This document shows, piece after piece, positions 52,189 to 62,776 of a stretch of 64,000 nucleotides of DNA. How positions within the stretch are numbered: position 1 is the first letter of the stretch; the number at the start of each line of letters is the position of its first letter. Source of the DNA: Alphaproteobacteria bacterium HGW-Alphaproteobacteria-1 (GTDB lineage: Bacteria > Pseudomonadota > Alphaproteobacteria > Rhodobacterales > Rhodobacteraceae). The notes under the pieces were generated by a model. The model was not told the DNA's origin. It worked only from the letters and a program-made list of their open reading frames with translations, and ran no database searches. The stretch is taken from assembly GCA_002842985.1 (NCBI GenBank), contig PHEQ01000010.1, forward strand, positions 1-64,000, written 5' to 3'. A program made the translations under genes and the position numbers.

Positions 52189-54318
52189 ATGGGCACGACA
52201 GGACGACGCAAACCGCCACTCGTGGCGCCGAAACGCACAAGGGCGGCCAAGCCCGCCCCGCGCAAGGCGCCCGCCCGCAAGCCGCGCCGCGCGGCACGGT
52301 CGCGAAACCCGATCGTGCGGTTTTTCGGGGCGATCCTGCGCTTTGTCTGGCGGATCGTCTGGGGCATCGGCTGGCGGGTGACAGCGGTTCTCGTTCTCGT
52401 GACGGGCCTGGCCGTGGCCTATCTCTACACCGGGCTGCCGGAGTATCAGACGCTGATCGACGGGCGCGCGCGGGGTTCGGTCACGATCCTCGACCGCGAG
52501 GGTGACGTGTTCGCCTGGCGCGGCGATCAATTCGGGGGGGTTGTGACGGCGGATACCGTCAGCCCGCACCTCAAGAACGCGGTCATTGCCACCGAGGATC
52601 GCCGCTTTTACCTGCATCCCGGCATCGACCCCATCGGCATTGCCAGCGCCATCCGCATCAACCTGCGCGAGGGGCGCGGGCCGCTTTCCGGGAATGGCGG
52701 CTCGACGATCACGCAGCAGACCGCGAAACTCTTGTGTTTCGGGCAGGAATACGACGCATCGGAATGGGAGAGCGAGGCTGCCTATGTGGCCTATTGCCGG
52801 CAAAGCTCGCTTCTGCGCAAGGGGCGCGAGGCGCTATATGCGCTGGCGATGGAGGCGAAATATTCCAAGGACCAGATCCTCACGATCTATCTCAATCGCG
52901 CCTATCTGGGCGGCGGGGCCTACGGGGCAGAGGCGGCGGCACAGCGCTATTTCGGCAAGTCGGCGGCGACTCTGACGCCCGCCGAAGGGGCGATGATCGC
53001 GGGGCTTCTGACCGCGCCCTCCACGCTTGCGCCAACGGCCAATCTGGAACGCTCTCAGAACCGCGCGCGGGTGGTGGTCCGTCTGATGCGCGATCAGGGC
53101 TATCTCAGCGACAGTGATGCCGCGGTGGCGCTGGCCGCCCCGGCCGAGCTTTCAGAAGCGGCAGAGCGGCGCGCGGGCGGGTATTTCGCCGATTGGGTGA
53201 TGGCCTCGGGGCCGGAATTCCTGACCCGCGACACGACCGAGGATGTGGTGATCCGCACAACGCTTGATCAGCGGCTTCAACACGCGGCGGAAGAGGCGCT
53301 GCGCGTGGTTTTCGACGAAAAGGTAAGCGAAGGCTCCAAGGCACAGGCGGCGATCGTGGTGATGGACGCCGATGGCGCCGTGCGCGCCATGGTCGGCGGC
53401 CGCGCGACCAAGGTCGTCGGGGCCTTCAACCGTGCCACGCAGGCGCGGCGGCAGACCGGCTCGGCCTTCAAGCCCTTTGTGTATGCGACCGCGCTGGAAT
53501 TGGGCTTCAGCTATGATTCGGAGGTGATAGACGAACCTTATTGTCTGAATATCCCCGGCTCTGGCCGTTGGTGCCCCGAGAACTATACCCGCGATTTCAA
53601 GGGCCGGGTGAATCTCACGCAGGCGCTGGCGCAATCGCTCAACATTCCGGCGGTGAAGATTTCCGAAAGCGTCGGGCGCGATCTGGTGCGCAAGGTGGCC
53701 AGCGACTTCGGCATCGAGAGCGATCTGGCCGACGGGCCCGCGCTGGCGCTCGGAGCCTCGGAAAGCACACTGATCGAGATGACCGGCGCCTATGCGGGCA
53801 TTCTCAACGGCGGCTCTTCGGTGACCCCCTACGGCCTGACCGAGTTGCGGCTGATGGGCGAGGACGCCCCGCTGATGAGCCGTCAGAGCGGGATCGGAGA
53901 GCGGGTCATCCGCGAAGGTGCGGCGCGCGAACTGACCTACATGATGAGCCGGGTGATCGAAAACGGCACCGGAGGGCGGGCAAAGCTGCCGGGGCGCGAG
54001 GCGGCGGGCAAGACCGGCACCACGCAGGCGGCGCGCGATGCGTGGTTCCTGGGCTTTACCGCCGATTACGTGGCGGGCGTCTGGATGGGCTACGACGACA
54101 ACACGCCGCTCAAGGGCGTGACGGGCGGCGGCCTTCCGGCCGAAATCTGGCGCGAGACGATGTTGCGTGTGCATGAGGGGTTGGAGCCGCGCCCCCTGCC
54201 GATGCTGCGCCCTGCCCCCCGGCCTGCGCCGGCACCCGCACCTGTCCCGCAGCATCGCGCGCCGGTGGCAAGCGGCAACCCGATCGAGAACATTCTGCGC
54301 AGTATCTTCGGGAATTGA
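52189..54318 (+). CDS. Class A penicillin-binding protein (PBP1A-type)
   Basis: The 709-residue product has a long basic cytoplasmic tail (residues 1-60, rich in Pro, Ala, Lys and Arg), one membrane helix, a GT51 transglycosylase domain (IATEDRRFYLHPGIDP, GGSTITQQTAKLL) and a transpeptidase domain with TGSAFKPF (catalytic Ser), QSLNIPA and KTGTTQ. It ends in a Pro-rich segment (about residues 665-695). It polymerises and cross-links peptidoglycan in the periplasm. The cysteine-rich insert at about residues 183-205 in the GT domain is an extra compared with PBP1A of Escherichia coli. Confidence 0.93.
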   Translation: MGTTGRRKPPLVAPKRTRAAKPAPRKAPARKPRRAARSRNPIVRFFGAILRFVWRIVWGIGWRVTAVLVLVTGLAVAYLYTGLPEYQTLIDGRARGSVTILDREGDVFAWRGDQFGGVVTADTVSPHLKNAVIATEDRRFYLHPGIDPIGIASAIRINLREGRGPLSGNGGSTITQQTAKLLCFGQEYDASEWESEAAYVAYCRQSSLLRKGREALYALAMEAKYSKDQILTIYLNRAYLGGGAYGAEAAAQRYFGKSAATLTPAEGAMIAGLLTAPSTLAPTANLERSQNRARVVVRLMRDQGYLSDSDAAVALAAPAELSEAAERRAGGYFADWVMASGPEFLTRDTTEDVVIRTTLDQRLQHAAEEALRVVFDEKVSEGSKAQAAIVVMDADGAVRAMVGGRATKVVGAFNRATQARRQTGSAFKPFVYATALELGFSYDSEVIDEPYCLNIPGSGRWCPENYTRDFKGRVNLTQALAQSLNIPAVKISESVGRDLVRKVASDFGIESDLADGPALALGASESTLIEMTGAYAGILNGGSSVTPYGLTELRLMGEDAPLMSRQSGIGERVIREGAARELTYMMSRVIENGTGGRAKLPGREAAGKTGTTQAARDAWFLGFTADYVAGVWMGYDDNTPLKGVTGGGLPAEIWRETMLRVHEGLEPRPLPMLRPAPRPAPAPAPVPQHRAPVASGNPIENILRSIFGN

Positions 54319-54345
54319 AAACGGCACCCGCCGGGGTGCCGTTTT
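54318..54345. terminator. Bidirectional terminator after the PBP gene
   Basis: ACGGCACC pairs with GGTGCCGT over a 6-base loop, followed by TTTT on the plus strand and TTT on the minus strand. It serves the convergent PBP and mlaC genes. Confidence 0.85.
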
Positions 54346-54364
54346 TGCCGTGATCTCATTGCGC

Positions 54365-54970
54365 TCAGCCAGCGCGCTTGATGTCCTCGATCAGCGCGTT
54401 GATATCGCCGTTTCGGCGGTCGAGCATGGCGCCGATCTCGGTGCGCTCGCTCAGCCGCAGGCTGATGCCCTCGATGATCATGTCGAAAAACAGGTCCTTG
54501 CCCGAGCGGTCGGACACCAGAAAGCTGACTTCGAAGGGCGATTCGCCACGCAGATAGGCCATCGACCTGACCTCATGCCAGGATTTGACCTGCCGCACGC
54601 CTTGCACCTCGATGCGCCCGCCGATGAACTCGTTGAACCGCTTGCCGTATTTGCGTGCGACATAGCCGCGGAAGGCGTCGGTGAAGGCGCGCATCTGTGC
54701 CGCGGAGGCACGATTGGCGTCCGCCCCGAGTGTCGAGCGGGCGATGATGTTGACATCGGCGTAACGGCTGAAGATGCGTTCGAAATCCGACACCATCTGC
54801 GACAGGGGTTTGCCCGTGGCAATCACGCCGTTGATATCGGACACCACCTGATCGATGAGGGCGCGCGCGCGCCCCTCGGTCAGGGCGAAAGCAGGCAGCG
54901 CGACGCCGCTCAGGCCGAGCGCGGCGGTGCCGGTCACAAGCAGGCGTCGACGGGTAAAATCATTCATCAT
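54365..54970 (-). CDS. mlaC: Phospholipid-binding protein MlaC family
   Basis: The 201-residue product has a twin-Arg-like leader (NDFTRRRLLVTGTAALGL) and the MlaC/Ttg2D fold with FERIFSRYADVNIIARSTLG and AFRGYVARKYGKRFNEFIGG. MlaC shuttles phospholipid from the outer-membrane MlaA to the inner-membrane Mla complex. It overlaps mlaA by 11 bases. MlaFED are not in the window. Confidence 0.88.
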   Translation of the reverse strand: MMNDFTRRRLLVTGTAALGLSGVALPAFALTEGRARALIDQVVSDINGVIATGKPLSQMVSDFERIFSRYADVNIIARSTLGADANRASAAQMRAFTDAFRGYVARKYGKRFNEFIGGRIEVQGVRQVKSWHEVRSMAYLRGESPFEVSFLVSDRSGKDLFFDMIIEGISLRLSERTEIGAMLDRRNGDINALIEDIKRAG

Positions 54971-55772
54971 ACGGGTCCTCTACAAGGGCGGACGCAGGCG
55001 CACCGCCCGCTCCGTCATAGGGATCAGTATAGGTATCGCCGCCGGTGCCGCCAAGTTTGAACCGGCGATTTTGCAGGAAGATCGACCGTGACAATGCGTA
55101 ACTATCTGCGCTTTCATAGAGAATCTGGTCGATCGTATCGGAGAATTTATCGCGCCGTGACAGGCCCGAGGCAACGCCTGCCGCCGTCCCGGCGAGGTTC
55201 TCGGGAGAGTCGATCACATAAGTGAGCGGGTTGGTGAACAGATCGACGAACATCCCGAATGTGTCGCGCGCGGTCGACGGGCCAATCAGGGGCAGTTCGA
55301 TATAGGCCCCTTCACGCGCCCCCCAGACATGCAGCGTATGGCCGAAATCCGTGTTGGAGGGTGCGGCCATCCCCATCTCGCTTGCCGGATCGAAGAAGCC
55401 GCCAAGCCCGACGGTGGTGTTGACGACAAAGCGCGCCGTGTCCCGGAAGGCCGCGCGCATGTTGAGTTGCAGCACGTTGTTCACGACATCGGCGGGCAGC
55501 GAAAGGTTTTCGGCAAAGCGGATGATCACCGTCTCGATATCGTCGGGCACGGCGGCGGCGTAGGCATGCGCAACGGGCCGCAGCAGCGAGCGGTCGAACC
55601 CGCGGTTGAACTCGTGCATGCGCCGGTTCTCGGCCTCATGCGGGTCGAAAAAGTCGCGGCTGGCCGCGTCGGGCGTGGCGCAGGCGGCGACAAGCATGAG
55701 GCAAAGCAGCGACAGCACCCCGGCAAACCGGCGCGGAAAAGGGAATGTCAATGTCGGCAAAATCATATCCAC
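54960..55772 (-). CDS. mlaA: Outer-membrane lipid asymmetry lipoprotein MlaA (VacJ)
   Basis: The 270-residue product has a lipoprotein signal with lipobox LVAAC and the MlaA core NRGFDRSLLRPVAHAYAA, LNMRAAFRDTARFVVNTTVG and SNTDFGHTLHVWG. It removes misplaced phospholipid from the outer leaflet. The C-terminal 40 residues (GDTYTDPYDGAGGAP) are acidic and of low complexity. A second ATG 6 bases downstream could also be used. Confidence 0.9.
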   Translation of the reverse strand: MDMILPTLTFPFPRRFAGVLSLLCLMLVAACATPDAASRDFFDPHEAENRRMHEFNRGFDRSLLRPVAHAYAAAVPDDIETVIIRFAENLSLPADVVNNVLQLNMRAAFRDTARFVVNTTVGLGGFFDPASEMGMAAPSNTDFGHTLHVWGAREGAYIELPLIGPSTARDTFGMFVDLFTNPLTYVIDSPENLAGTAAGVASGLSRRDKFSDTIDQILYESADSYALSRSIFLQNRRFKLGGTGGDTYTDPYDGAGGAPASALVEDPYDE

Positions 55773-55822
55773 AGGCTCTGAGTCATCATTGGTGCTACAT
55801 ATCCGAATCTTGGTTCAAACCC

Positions 55823-55834
55823 AGTATCGATACT
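55823..55834. promoter_or_regulatory. Palindrome AGTATCGATACT before the type I secretion genes
   Basis: A 12-base perfect palindrome lies in the 170-base divergent gap between mlaA and the type I secretion ATPase, 109 bases before the ATG at 55943. The gap is A/T-richer than its surroundings, so it may be an operator for one or both genes. Confidence 0.45.
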
Positions 55835-55942
55835 ACATCCTTCACATTCCTGTGGCAGAATGGCGACAGGCAACGTATGCAAGGACAACAAAAATTCGTG
55901 TCTTTACGGTCAGTGAGCCAGACTAGAACAAGATGAGCAGAA

Positions 55943-57691
55943 ATGCGACTTGAGAAATCGAGGATCGAGGCCGGGCGCGCGGAATTGCGCGGCGTGCGTC
56001 GCCAGAGCCGCGGGCTCTACTGGTTCGTGGCTGTTTTCAGCGTCTTCGCCAACCTGCTGATGCTGACCGGGCCGATCTACATGTTGCAGGTCTATGACCG
56101 CGTGCTCTCGAGCCGGTCGGTGGAGACGCTGATCGCGCTCTCGGTTCTTGTGGTGTTCCTGTACGCGGTCATGGGCGTACTCGATTTCGCGCGCGGTCGG
56201 ATCATGGCGCGGGTTGGCGCGCGGTTTCAGGCGGCGCTTGACCGGCGGGTGTTCGATGCGGTGATCCGCAAGTCGGCACTGACCCCGGATCCGCGCACGG
56301 CGGGCGGTTTGCGCGATCTGGAATCGGTCCAGCGCCTGATGAGCGCGCCGGTGCTTCTTGCGCTTTTCGATATGCCCTGGGCCCCGGTCTTCATCGCCGC
56401 GATCTGGGTGTTTCATCCCTGGCTAGGGATGCTTGCCATTCTTGGCGGCGCGCTGCTGATCATGGTGACGATGATCAATCAGGCGGTCACGCGGCGTCCC
56501 TCGGAACGCGCGGGCATGGCCGGGATGCAGTCCGAAGCCGAATCGGACCGGCTCCGGCTCGAGGCCGAGATGGTGCAGGCCATGGGAATGCGCGACGCCG
56601 CCTTTGACCGCTGGCAGAAGATCCGCGATGTGGGATTGCGCGAACAGGTCCGCGCCGCCGATCTGGGCGGCACTTTCGCGAGCGGGTCCAAGGCGTTCCG
56701 GCTTCTCTTGCAATCGGCGATGCTGGGGGTGGGGGCGTTTCTGGTGCTGCGCGGCGAGCTGACACCGGGGGCCATGATCGCGGGCTCGATCCTTCTGGGA
56801 CGCGCGCTTGCCCCGATCGAGATGGCCATCGGCCAATGGCCGCTGGTGCAGCGCGCGATGCAGGGCTGGGACAATCTGGCAGAGTTGCTGGGCGAGGTCC
56901 CGCCCGAGGCCCCGCGCACCGCGCTGCCGCGCCCGAAGGCGGTGCTGGAGGTCAAGCAGATCACCATGCTGCCGCCGGGCGAGAGCGTGCCGGTGCTGCG
57001 CGGCGTCAGTTTCAAGGTCGCACCCGGTCAGGCGCTTGGCATCATCGGCCCGTCAGGGGCCGGCAAATCGACGCTGGCGCGCGCGCTTACCGGCGTCTGG
57101 CGGCCTGCGGCGGGCGCGATCCGGCTTGACGGTGCGGCACTCGATCAATACGCGCCGTCGGTTCTGGGCGGGCTGATCGGCTATCTGCCGCAGCGGGTTC
57201 AGCTTTTCGACGGCACCATTGCCGAGAACATCGCGCGGCTTGCCTCCGCGCCCGACGATGCCGAGGTGGTCAAGGCCGCGAAGCGCGCCGATGCCCATGA
57301 GATGATCCTCAAGCTTCCCGATGGCTATGACACCCGCGTGAGCGCGGCGAGCGGGCGGCTCTCGGGCGGCGAGATGCAGCGGATCGGGCTGGCGCGGGCG
57401 ATGTATGGCGATCCGGTGATCCTTGTGCTCGACGAGCCGAACGCCAACCTCGACAATGCCGGGAGCGAGGCGGTCAACCGCGCGATTCGCGGCTTCAAGT
57501 CCTCGGGGCGCGCGGTGGTGGTGGTGGCACACCGCCCGGCGGTGATCCGCGAATGCGACCTGCTCTTGATGCTGGAACAGGGTCAGGCCCGCGCCTTTGG
57601 CCCGCGTGACGAGGTGCTCAAGAGCGTGGTCAAGAACCACGAGACGCTGGCCGAGGCCGAGGGCGCGCGCGCGCAGGGGGGAATGCAATGA
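55943..57691 (+). CDS. Type I secretion ABC transporter (PrtD/AprD family)
   Basis: The 582-residue product fuses a membrane domain with the PrtD-type start [20 protein letters not shown] and an ATPase with [27 protein letters not shown] and [12 protein letters not shown]. There is no C39 peptidase domain, so the substrate would carry an uncleaved C-terminal signal, as RTX-type proteins do. The 4-base overlap with the adaptor gene downstream shows coupling. No RTX substrate or TolC gene is in the window. Confidence 0.93.
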   Translation: MRLEKSRIEAGRAELRGVRRQSRGLYWFVAVFSVFANLLMLTGPIYMLQVYDRVLSSRSVETLIALSVLVVFLYAVMGVLDFARGRIMARVGARFQAALDRRVFDAVIRKSALTPDPRTAGGLRDLESVQRLMSAPVLLALFDMPWAPVFIAAIWVFHPWLGMLAILGGALLIMVTMINQAVTRRPSERAGMAGMQSEAESDRLRLEAEMVQAMGMRDAAFDRWQKIRDVGLREQVRAADLGGTFASGSKAFRLLLQSAMLGVGAFLVLRGELTPGAMIAGSILLGRALAPIEMAIGQWPLVQRAMQGWDNLAELLGEVPPEAPRTALPRPKAVLEVKQITMLPPGESVPVLRGVSFKVAPGQALGIIGPSGAGKSTLARALTGVWRPAAGAIRLDGAALDQYAPSVLGGLIGYLPQRVQLFDGTIAENIARLASAPDDAEVVKAAKRADAHEMILKLPDGYDTRVSAASGRLSGGEMQRIGLARAMYGDPVILVLDEPNANLDNAGSEAVNRAIRGFKSSGRAVVVVAHRPAVIRECDLLLMLEQGQARAFGPRDEVLKSVVKNHETLAEAEGARAQGGMQ

Positions 57692-58989
57692 GTGCGCCCG
57701 CAGCCTGGTCGGCGCGCGGCCCGCTGGTGGCGGGGCTCATCGGTCTTGTCGTGCTGCTGGGTGGTTTTGGCACCTGGGCGGCGCTGGCGCAGATTTCCGG
57801 CGCGGTGATTGCCTCGGGGCGCATCGAGGTGGACCAGAACCGGCAGGTGGTGCAGCATCCCGATGGCGGTGTCGTGGCCGAGATCGTTGTCAAGGAAGGC
57901 GACCGGATCGCGGAGGGGCAACCGCTCTTGCGGCTTGATCCGGCGGAACTTGCGTCGCGGCGCGCCATTGTCGAGACGCAGGTGGCCGAACTGATGTCGC
58001 GTCGCGCGCGGCTTGAGGCAGAGCGCGACGGGCGCGACACGCTCCGCTTTGATCCGTTGCTTCTGGAGTTGACGGCTGTAAACGAGGATGCGGCCTCGCT
58101 CATGCGCGGTCAGGAGATGCTCATGTCCGCCCGCGCCGAGACCATCGCCGCGCGCATCGAGCAGCTTGGCAAGCGGCGCGAGCAGACCATCGATCAGATC
58201 GCCGGGATCGAGGCGCAGCAGGTGGCGCTTGACCGGCAGTCGGATCTGATCGCCCGCGAGCTTGCCGATCAGCAAACGCTGCTGGATCGCGGGTTGGCGC
58301 AGGCGTCGCGGGTGCTGGCGCTGCAACGCGAGGCGGCGCGGCTTGACGGGACCATGGGCGAGCTGACCTCGCAAAAGGCGCAGGCCGAGGGGCGCATCAC
58401 CGAGCTTGATCTTGAAATTCTGCGGCTGAAAACCGACCGGCGCGAGGAGGCGATCACCACCTTGCGGGATCTGCAGGTGCGCGAGCTTGAACTGCGCGAA
58501 CAGCGCCGTGCGCTGCTCGACCAGATGGAGCGGCTGGAGATCACCGCGCCGGTATCGGGCATTGTCTACGATCTTCAGGTCTTTGCCCGCCGTTCGGTGA
58601 TCCGTCCCGCAGAGCCGCTGCTCTACATCATTCCGCAGGACCGCCCGCTTGTCATCAACGCGCAGGTGGATACGATCCATATAGACAAGCTCACGCTCGG
58701 TCAGGAGGTGACTTTGCGGTTTTCCGCGCTGGATCAGCGCACCACGCCGGAACTTTTTGGCGAGGTGGTGCAGATCTCCGCTGACGCCTTCGAGGATCAG
58801 GCGACGCGCGTGCCCTATTACCGGGCCGAGATCGTCCTCAAGGAGGGCCAGATGGCGCGGCTGCCCGAAGGTGTGACGCTGGTGCCGGGGATGCCGGTGG
58901 AGGCGTTCATCCGCACCGAGGACCGCACCCCTATCGCCTATCTGGTCAAGCCCTTCACCGATTACCTTGCCAAGGCGTTCCGCGAGTGA
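57688..58989 (+). CDS. HlyD family periplasmic adaptor for type I secretion
   Basis: The 433-residue product has an N-terminal membrane helix ([20 protein letters not shown]), a lipoyl half with [20 protein letters not shown], a long coiled coil (about residues 95-290) and the family end [20 protein letters not shown]. It links the ABC protein to a TolC-type outer channel. Confidence 0.92.
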   Translation: MSAPAAWSARGPLVAGLIGLVVLLGGFGTWAALAQISGAVIASGRIEVDQNRQVVQHPDGGVVAEIVVKEGDRIAEGQPLLRLDPAELASRRAIVETQVAELMSRRARLEAERDGRDTLRFDPLLLELTAVNEDAASLMRGQEMLMSARAETIAARIEQLGKRREQTIDQIAGIEAQQVALDRQSDLIARELADQQTLLDRGLAQASRVLALQREAARLDGTMGELTSQKAQAEGRITELDLEILRLKTDRREEAITTLRDLQVRELELREQRRALLDQMERLEITAPVSGIVYDLQVFARRSVIRPAEPLLYIIPQDRPLVINAQVDTIHIDKLTLGQEVTLRFSALDQRTTPELFGEVVQISADAFEDQATRVPYYRAEIVLKEGQMARLPEGVTLVPGMPVEAFIRTEDRTPIAYLVKPFTDYLAKAFRE

Positions 58990-59027
58990 GGGGGCTTTTC
59001 TTTGCCCGCCCGCGCCGCTAGCGTGCG

Positions 59028-59053
59028 ACCGGACAGCCCACACCGGACAGCCC
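59028..59053. repeat. Short direct repeat upstream of the RidA gene
   Basis: ACCGGACAGCCC occurs twice, at 59028-59039 and 59042-59053, separated by two bases, directly before the AGGAGA ribosome site of the RidA-family gene. It may be a binding site or a simple local duplication. Confidence 0.5.
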
Positions 59054-59069
59054 CACAGGAGACAGCGAC

Positions 59070-59531
59070 ATGAGCCAGTTCGAGAATAAGCTTGCCGAGA
59101 TGGGCGTGACCTTGCCCGCCGCGCCTGCGCCCGCCGCCAATTACGTGCCTTTCGTGCAGGTGGGGGACATGCTCTATGTCTCGGGTCAGGTCGCCAAGGA
59201 TGGCGACACCCTGATGACCGGCAAGCTTGGCGCCGACATGGATGTAACGGGCGGCGCGGCGGCTGCGCGGACCTGCGCGATTGCGCTTCTGGCACAGGTC
59301 AAGGCGGCCTGCGGTGGCGATCTGGACCGGCTGGTGCGGGTGGTGCGGCTCACGGGCTTTGTCAACTCGACCGCCGATTTCACCCAGCAACCGGCGGTGA
59401 TCAACGGCGCGTCGGATTTCCTGGGCGAGGCGCTGGGCGAAGCGGGCAAGCACGCGCGCGCCGCCGTCTCCGCCGCGTCGCTGCCTTTTGGTGTCGCGGT
59501 CGAGATCGACGGGATCTTCCAGATCAAATGA
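59070..59531 (+). CDS. RidA/YjgF family deaminase
   Basis: The 153-residue product belongs to the RidA/YjgF family (long form): VQVGDMLYVSGQVAKDGDTL, then AAARTCAIALLAQVKAACGG and LPFGVAVEIDGIFQ. Archetypal RidA uses an Arg in an R-x-T-V-type motif to hydrolyse reactive enamine/imine products of PLP enzymes; I see no clear equivalent here, so activity is less certain. Fits the window rich in PLP enzymes. Overlaps the next gene by 4 bases. Confidence 0.85.
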   Translation: MSQFENKLAEMGVTLPAAPAPAANYVPFVQVGDMLYVSGQVAKDGDTLMTGKLGADMDVTGGAAAARTCAIALLAQVKAACGGDLDRLVRVVRLTGFVNSTADFTQQPAVINGASDFLGEALGEAGKHARAAVSAASLPFGVAVEIDGIFQIK

Positions 59532-60295
59532 GCGCGCTGCCCGAGGCGTTCAGACGCCTGCCGATCGCGCATCGCGCGCTGCATGATGTGACGGCGGGCC
59601 GGCCCGAGAATTCGCGCGCCGCGATCCGCGCCGCCATCGCGGCGGGCTACGGCATCGAGATCGATCTGCAACCGAGCCGCGATGGCCGCGCCATGGTGTT
59701 TCACGATTACGATCTGGGCCGCCTCACGTCCGAGACCGGGCCGGTGCGTGGACGCGATGCCGCAGAGCTGGCGCAAATCCCGCTCAGGGGCGCTGACGAG
59801 GGTATTCCCGACCTGCCCGAGGTGCTGGCGCTGGTGGCGGGCCGCGTGCCGCTCCTGATCGAGTTGAAGGACCAGCACGGCCAGATGGGCGTGACCGATG
59901 GCGTGCTCGAAGCGTCCACCGCAGAGGCGCTCAAGGGCTATGCTGGACCGGTCGCGCTCATGTCCTTCAACCCCGAGATGGTGGTGGCGATGGCCGCGCT
60001 CTCCCCCGATCTGCCGCGCGGCATCGTGACCTGCGCCTATACGCCCGACGACTGGCCGCTCTTGCGCGAGGAGACACGCGCGCGACTGCGCTGCATTCCC
60101 GATTACGACCGGGCGGGCGCGAGCTTTGTCAGCCATGACGTGACCGATCTTGCCAATCCTCGCCTTGCCGAATTGCGCGCGCAGGGCGCCGCGATCCTGT
60201 GCTGGACCGTGCGCAGCCGCGAGGTCGAGGCGCGCGCGCGACAGGTGGCGGACAATATCACGTTCGAGCGGTATCTGGCGGACATCCCCGCTTGA
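59528..60295 (+). CDS. Glycerophosphodiester phosphodiesterase
   Basis: The 255-residue product has the GDPD motifs IAHRALHDVTAGRPENSRAA, GIEIDLQPSRDGRAMVFHDY (the Glu-x-Asp metal pair and the catalytic His) and LIELKDQ. It releases glycerol-3-phosphate from glycerophosphodiesters. Lack of a signal peptide places it in the cytoplasm, as for UgpQ, so it may serve the ugp importer at 42.9-47.1 kb although it is not linked to it. Confidence 0.9.
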   Translation: MSALPEAFRRLPIAHRALHDVTAGRPENSRAAIRAAIAAGYGIEIDLQPSRDGRAMVFHDYDLGRLTSETGPVRGRDAAELAQIPLRGADEGIPDLPEVLALVAGRVPLLIELKDQHGQMGVTDGVLEASTAEALKGYAGPVALMSFNPEMVVAMAALSPDLPRGIVTCAYTPDDWPLLREETRARLRCIPDYDRAGASFVSHDVTDLANPRLAELRAQGAAILCWTVRSREVEARARQVADNITFERYLADIPA

Positions 60296-60330
60296 TCCAG
60301 AGCGCCCGCGCGCCAGATAGGACAGTCGGC

Positions 60331-61518
60331 ATGACCGACACCGCGATCACCATCACGCTCCATGACCGCATCGCCGAGATCGGCGAGGGCGACTGGGATG
60401 CCTGTGCCTGCCCCGAGGCGGGCAGCGGCGCGCGCCCCGAGGATCCGTTCACCACCTACCGGTTCCTCTCGGCGCTGGAGGATAGCGGCTCGGTCGGGCG
60501 CGGCACCGGCTGGCAACCGCAATACATGCGCGCCGAGGCCGGCGGCACGGTGATCGCCGTGGCCCCGCTCTATGTCAAATCCCACAGCCAGGGCGAATAT
60601 ATCTTCGATCATAGCTGGGCCCATGCCTATGAACGCGCGGGCGGGCGCTACTACCCCAAGCTGCAAGGCGCGGTGCCGTTCACGCCGGTGACGGGGCGGC
60701 GGCTGCTGACCCGACCGGGGGCCGAGGCGGCGGGGCGCGCGGCGCTCTTGCAGGGGGCGCGGGAGGTGGCCGAGCGGCATGGGGTCTCCTCGGTGCATCT
60801 GACGTTCTGCACGGGCCAAGAGGTGGCGGCGGGCGAGGTGGCGGGCTATCTCGCGCGCCGCACGCAGCAATATCATTGGCAGAATCGCGGCTATGCCGGG
60901 TTCGACGATTTCCTTGGTGATCTGTCGTCGCGCAAGCGCAAGGCCATTCGCAAGGAACGCGCCCGCGCCAATGCCTTTGGCGGTGAGATCGTGGCGCTGA
61001 CCGGTGACGCCATCCGCCCCGAACATTGGCAGGCGGTCTGGACCTTCTATCAGGACACCGGCGCGCGCAAATGGGGCACGCCCTATCTCACCCGCGCCTT
61101 CTTCGATCTCGCCCACGAGCGGCTGCGCGATGACATCCTGCTTATCCTCGCGCTGCGCGGCGGCCGCCCCGTGGCGGGGGCGATGAACCTCATCGGCGCC
61201 TCGGCGCTTTATGGCCGTTACTGGGGTTGCGTCGAGGATCACCCCTGTCTTCACTTCGAGTTGTGCTATTACCGCGCCATCGAGTTTGCCATTGAAACCG
61301 GGCTGCAAAGGGTCGAGGCTGGGGCGCAGGGCGAGCACAAGCTGGCACGCGGCTACCTGCCCCGGCCCGTTCATTCGCTGCACTGGCTGCGCGATCCGGG
61401 CTTTGCCGAGGCGGTGGCGCAGTATCTCGAGGCCGAGCGCGCCGCGGTGGATGAGGAAATCGACATATTGACCGGCTATGGCCCGTTTCGCAGGACCGTC
61501 ATGGAGGATCACGAATGA
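60331..61518 (+). CDS. GNAT family protein, DUF482 (peptidogalycan biosynthesis-like)
   Basis: The 395-residue product is a DUF482 family member: [40 protein letters not shown](T), [20 protein letters not shown] and [15 protein letters not shown]. The family has a double GNAT-like fold and resembles FemAB-type transferases, but no activity is established. The ATG at 60331 has no strong ribosome site; the frame upstream overlaps the GDPD gene and is not family-like. It overlaps the phhB gene by 4 bases. Confidence 0.85.
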   Translation: MTDTAITITLHDRIAEIGEGDWDACACPEAGSGARPEDPFTTYRFLSALEDSGSVGRGTGWQPQYMRAEAGGTVIAVAPLYVKSHSQGEYIFDHSWAHAYERAGGRYYPKLQGAVPFTPVTGRRLLTRPGAEAAGRAALLQGAREVAERHGVSSVHLTFCTGQEVAAGEVAGYLARRTQQYHWQNRGYAGFDDFLGDLSSRKRKAIRKERARANAFGGEIVALTGDAIRPEHWQAVWTFYQDTGARKWGTPYLTRAFFDLAHERLRDDILLILALRGGRPVAGAMNLIGASALYGRYWGCVEDHPCLHFELCYYRAIEFAIETGLQRVEAGAQGEHKLARGYLPRPVHSLHWLRDPGFAEAVAQYLEAERAAVDEEIDILTGYGPFRRTVMEDHE

Positions 61519-61811
61519 CCGAGAAACTCAGCGACACCGCGCGCAAGACCACCCTCGCGCCGCTTCTGGAAAACGGCTGGGCCATGGTCGAGGGGCGCGA
61601 TGCCATCACCAAGACCTATCAATTCGCCGATTTCGTCGAAGCCATGGGCTTCATGACGCGCGCGGCGCTCTGGGCAGAGAAATGGAACCATCATCCCGAG
61701 TGGTTCAACGTCTACGAGACCGTGGAGGTGACGCTCGCCACCCATGACGTGGGGGGGCTGAGCGCGCTTGACGTGAAGCTTGCGCGCAAGATGGACGGGC
61801 TCGCGGGCTGA
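61515..61811 (+). CDS. phhB: 4a-hydroxytetrahydrobiopterin dehydratase
   Basis: The 98-residue product has the pterin carbinolamine dehydratase signature [39 protein letters not shown] and [12 protein letters not shown]. It regenerates the pterin cofactor of phenylalanine hydroxylase, although no phhA is visible here. Length is normal (about 95-105). Confidence 0.93.
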   Translation: MTEKLSDTARKTTLAPLLENGWAMVEGRDAITKTYQFADFVEAMGFMTRAALWAEKWNHHPEWFNVYETVEVTLATHDVGGLSALDVKLARKMDGLAG

Positions 61812-61863
61812 GCCGTCGGATCTGAGTATTTGCGGAACGATGAACGACGGTGAAAGGGCTCGG

Positions 61864-62772
61864 ATGCGCGTGATCTTCATGGGGACGCCGGATTTTTCGG
61901 TGCCGGTGCTCGATGCGCTGGTCGCGGCAGGGCATGAGGTGGCGGCGGTTTACTGCCAGCCGCCGCGCCCCGCCGGCCGAGGCAAGAAGGATCGTCCCGG
62001 CCCGGTGCACGCGCGCGCCGCGGCGCTGGGCTTGCCGGTGCGCCACCCGGTGAGCCTCAAGGACGCAGAGGCGCAGGCGCAATTTGCCGCGCTTGGGGCC
62101 GATGTGGCGGTGGTGGTGGCCTATGGGCTCATTCTGCCACAGGCGGTCCTCGACGCGCCGCGCCTGGGATGTCTCAACATCCACGCCTCGCTTTTGCCGC
62201 GCTGGCGGGGGGCGGCGCCCGTTCACCGCGCGATCATGGCGGGCGATGCCGAAACCGGGGTTTGCATCATGCAGATGGAGGCGGGGCTCGATACCGGGCC
62301 GGTTCTGCTGCGCGAGGCGGTGGAGATCGGGGCGCAGGAGACGACCGGGCAGCTGCACGACCGGCTGTCGATGTTGGGGGCGCAGCTCATTGTCGAGGCG
62401 CTGGCGCGGCTGCCGGATCTGGTGCCGGAGCCGCAACCCGAGGAGGGCGCCACCTATGCCGCCAAGATCGACAAGGCCGAGGCGCGGATCGACTGGACGC
62501 GCCCCGCCGCGGAGGTGGATCGGCGCATCCGGGGCCTGGCGCCCTTTCCCGGCGCGTGGTTCGAGGTTGCCGGCGAGCGGGTCAAGGTGCTTGCCTCCTC
62601 TCGCGCGCAGGGGCATGGCGCGCCGGGACAGGTGCTTGATGCCGCCCCCACCGTGGCCTGCGGCACCGGCGCGGTGCGGCTTTTGCGCTTGCAACGGGCG
62701 GGGCGTGCGGCGCAGGATGCGCCCGAGTTCCTGCGCGGCATGACGCTCGTGCCGGGCACGCGGTTGGGGTGA
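61864..62772 (+). CDS. fmt: Methionyl-tRNA formyltransferase
   Basis: The 302-residue product has the formyltransferase motifs [50 protein letters not shown] and a C-terminal domain with [15 protein letters not shown]. It formylates initiator Met-tRNA with 10-formyl-THF. The usual partner def (peptide deformylase) is not adjacent, which is uncommon. The start MRVIFM is standard. Confidence 0.96.
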   Translation: MRVIFMGTPDFSVPVLDALVAAGHEVAAVYCQPPRPAGRGKKDRPGPVHARAAALGLPVRHPVSLKDAEAQAQFAALGADVAVVVAYGLILPQAVLDAPRLGCLNIHASLLPRWRGAAPVHRAIMAGDAETGVCIMQMEAGLDTGPVLLREAVEIGAQETTGQLHDRLSMLGAQLIVEALARLPDLVPEPQPEEGATYAAKIDKAEARIDWTRPAAEVDRRIRGLAPFPGAWFEVAGERVKVLASSRAQGHGAPGQVLDAAPTVACGTGAVRLLRLQRAGRAAQDAPEFLRGMTLVPGTRLG

Positions 62773-62776
62773 GACG

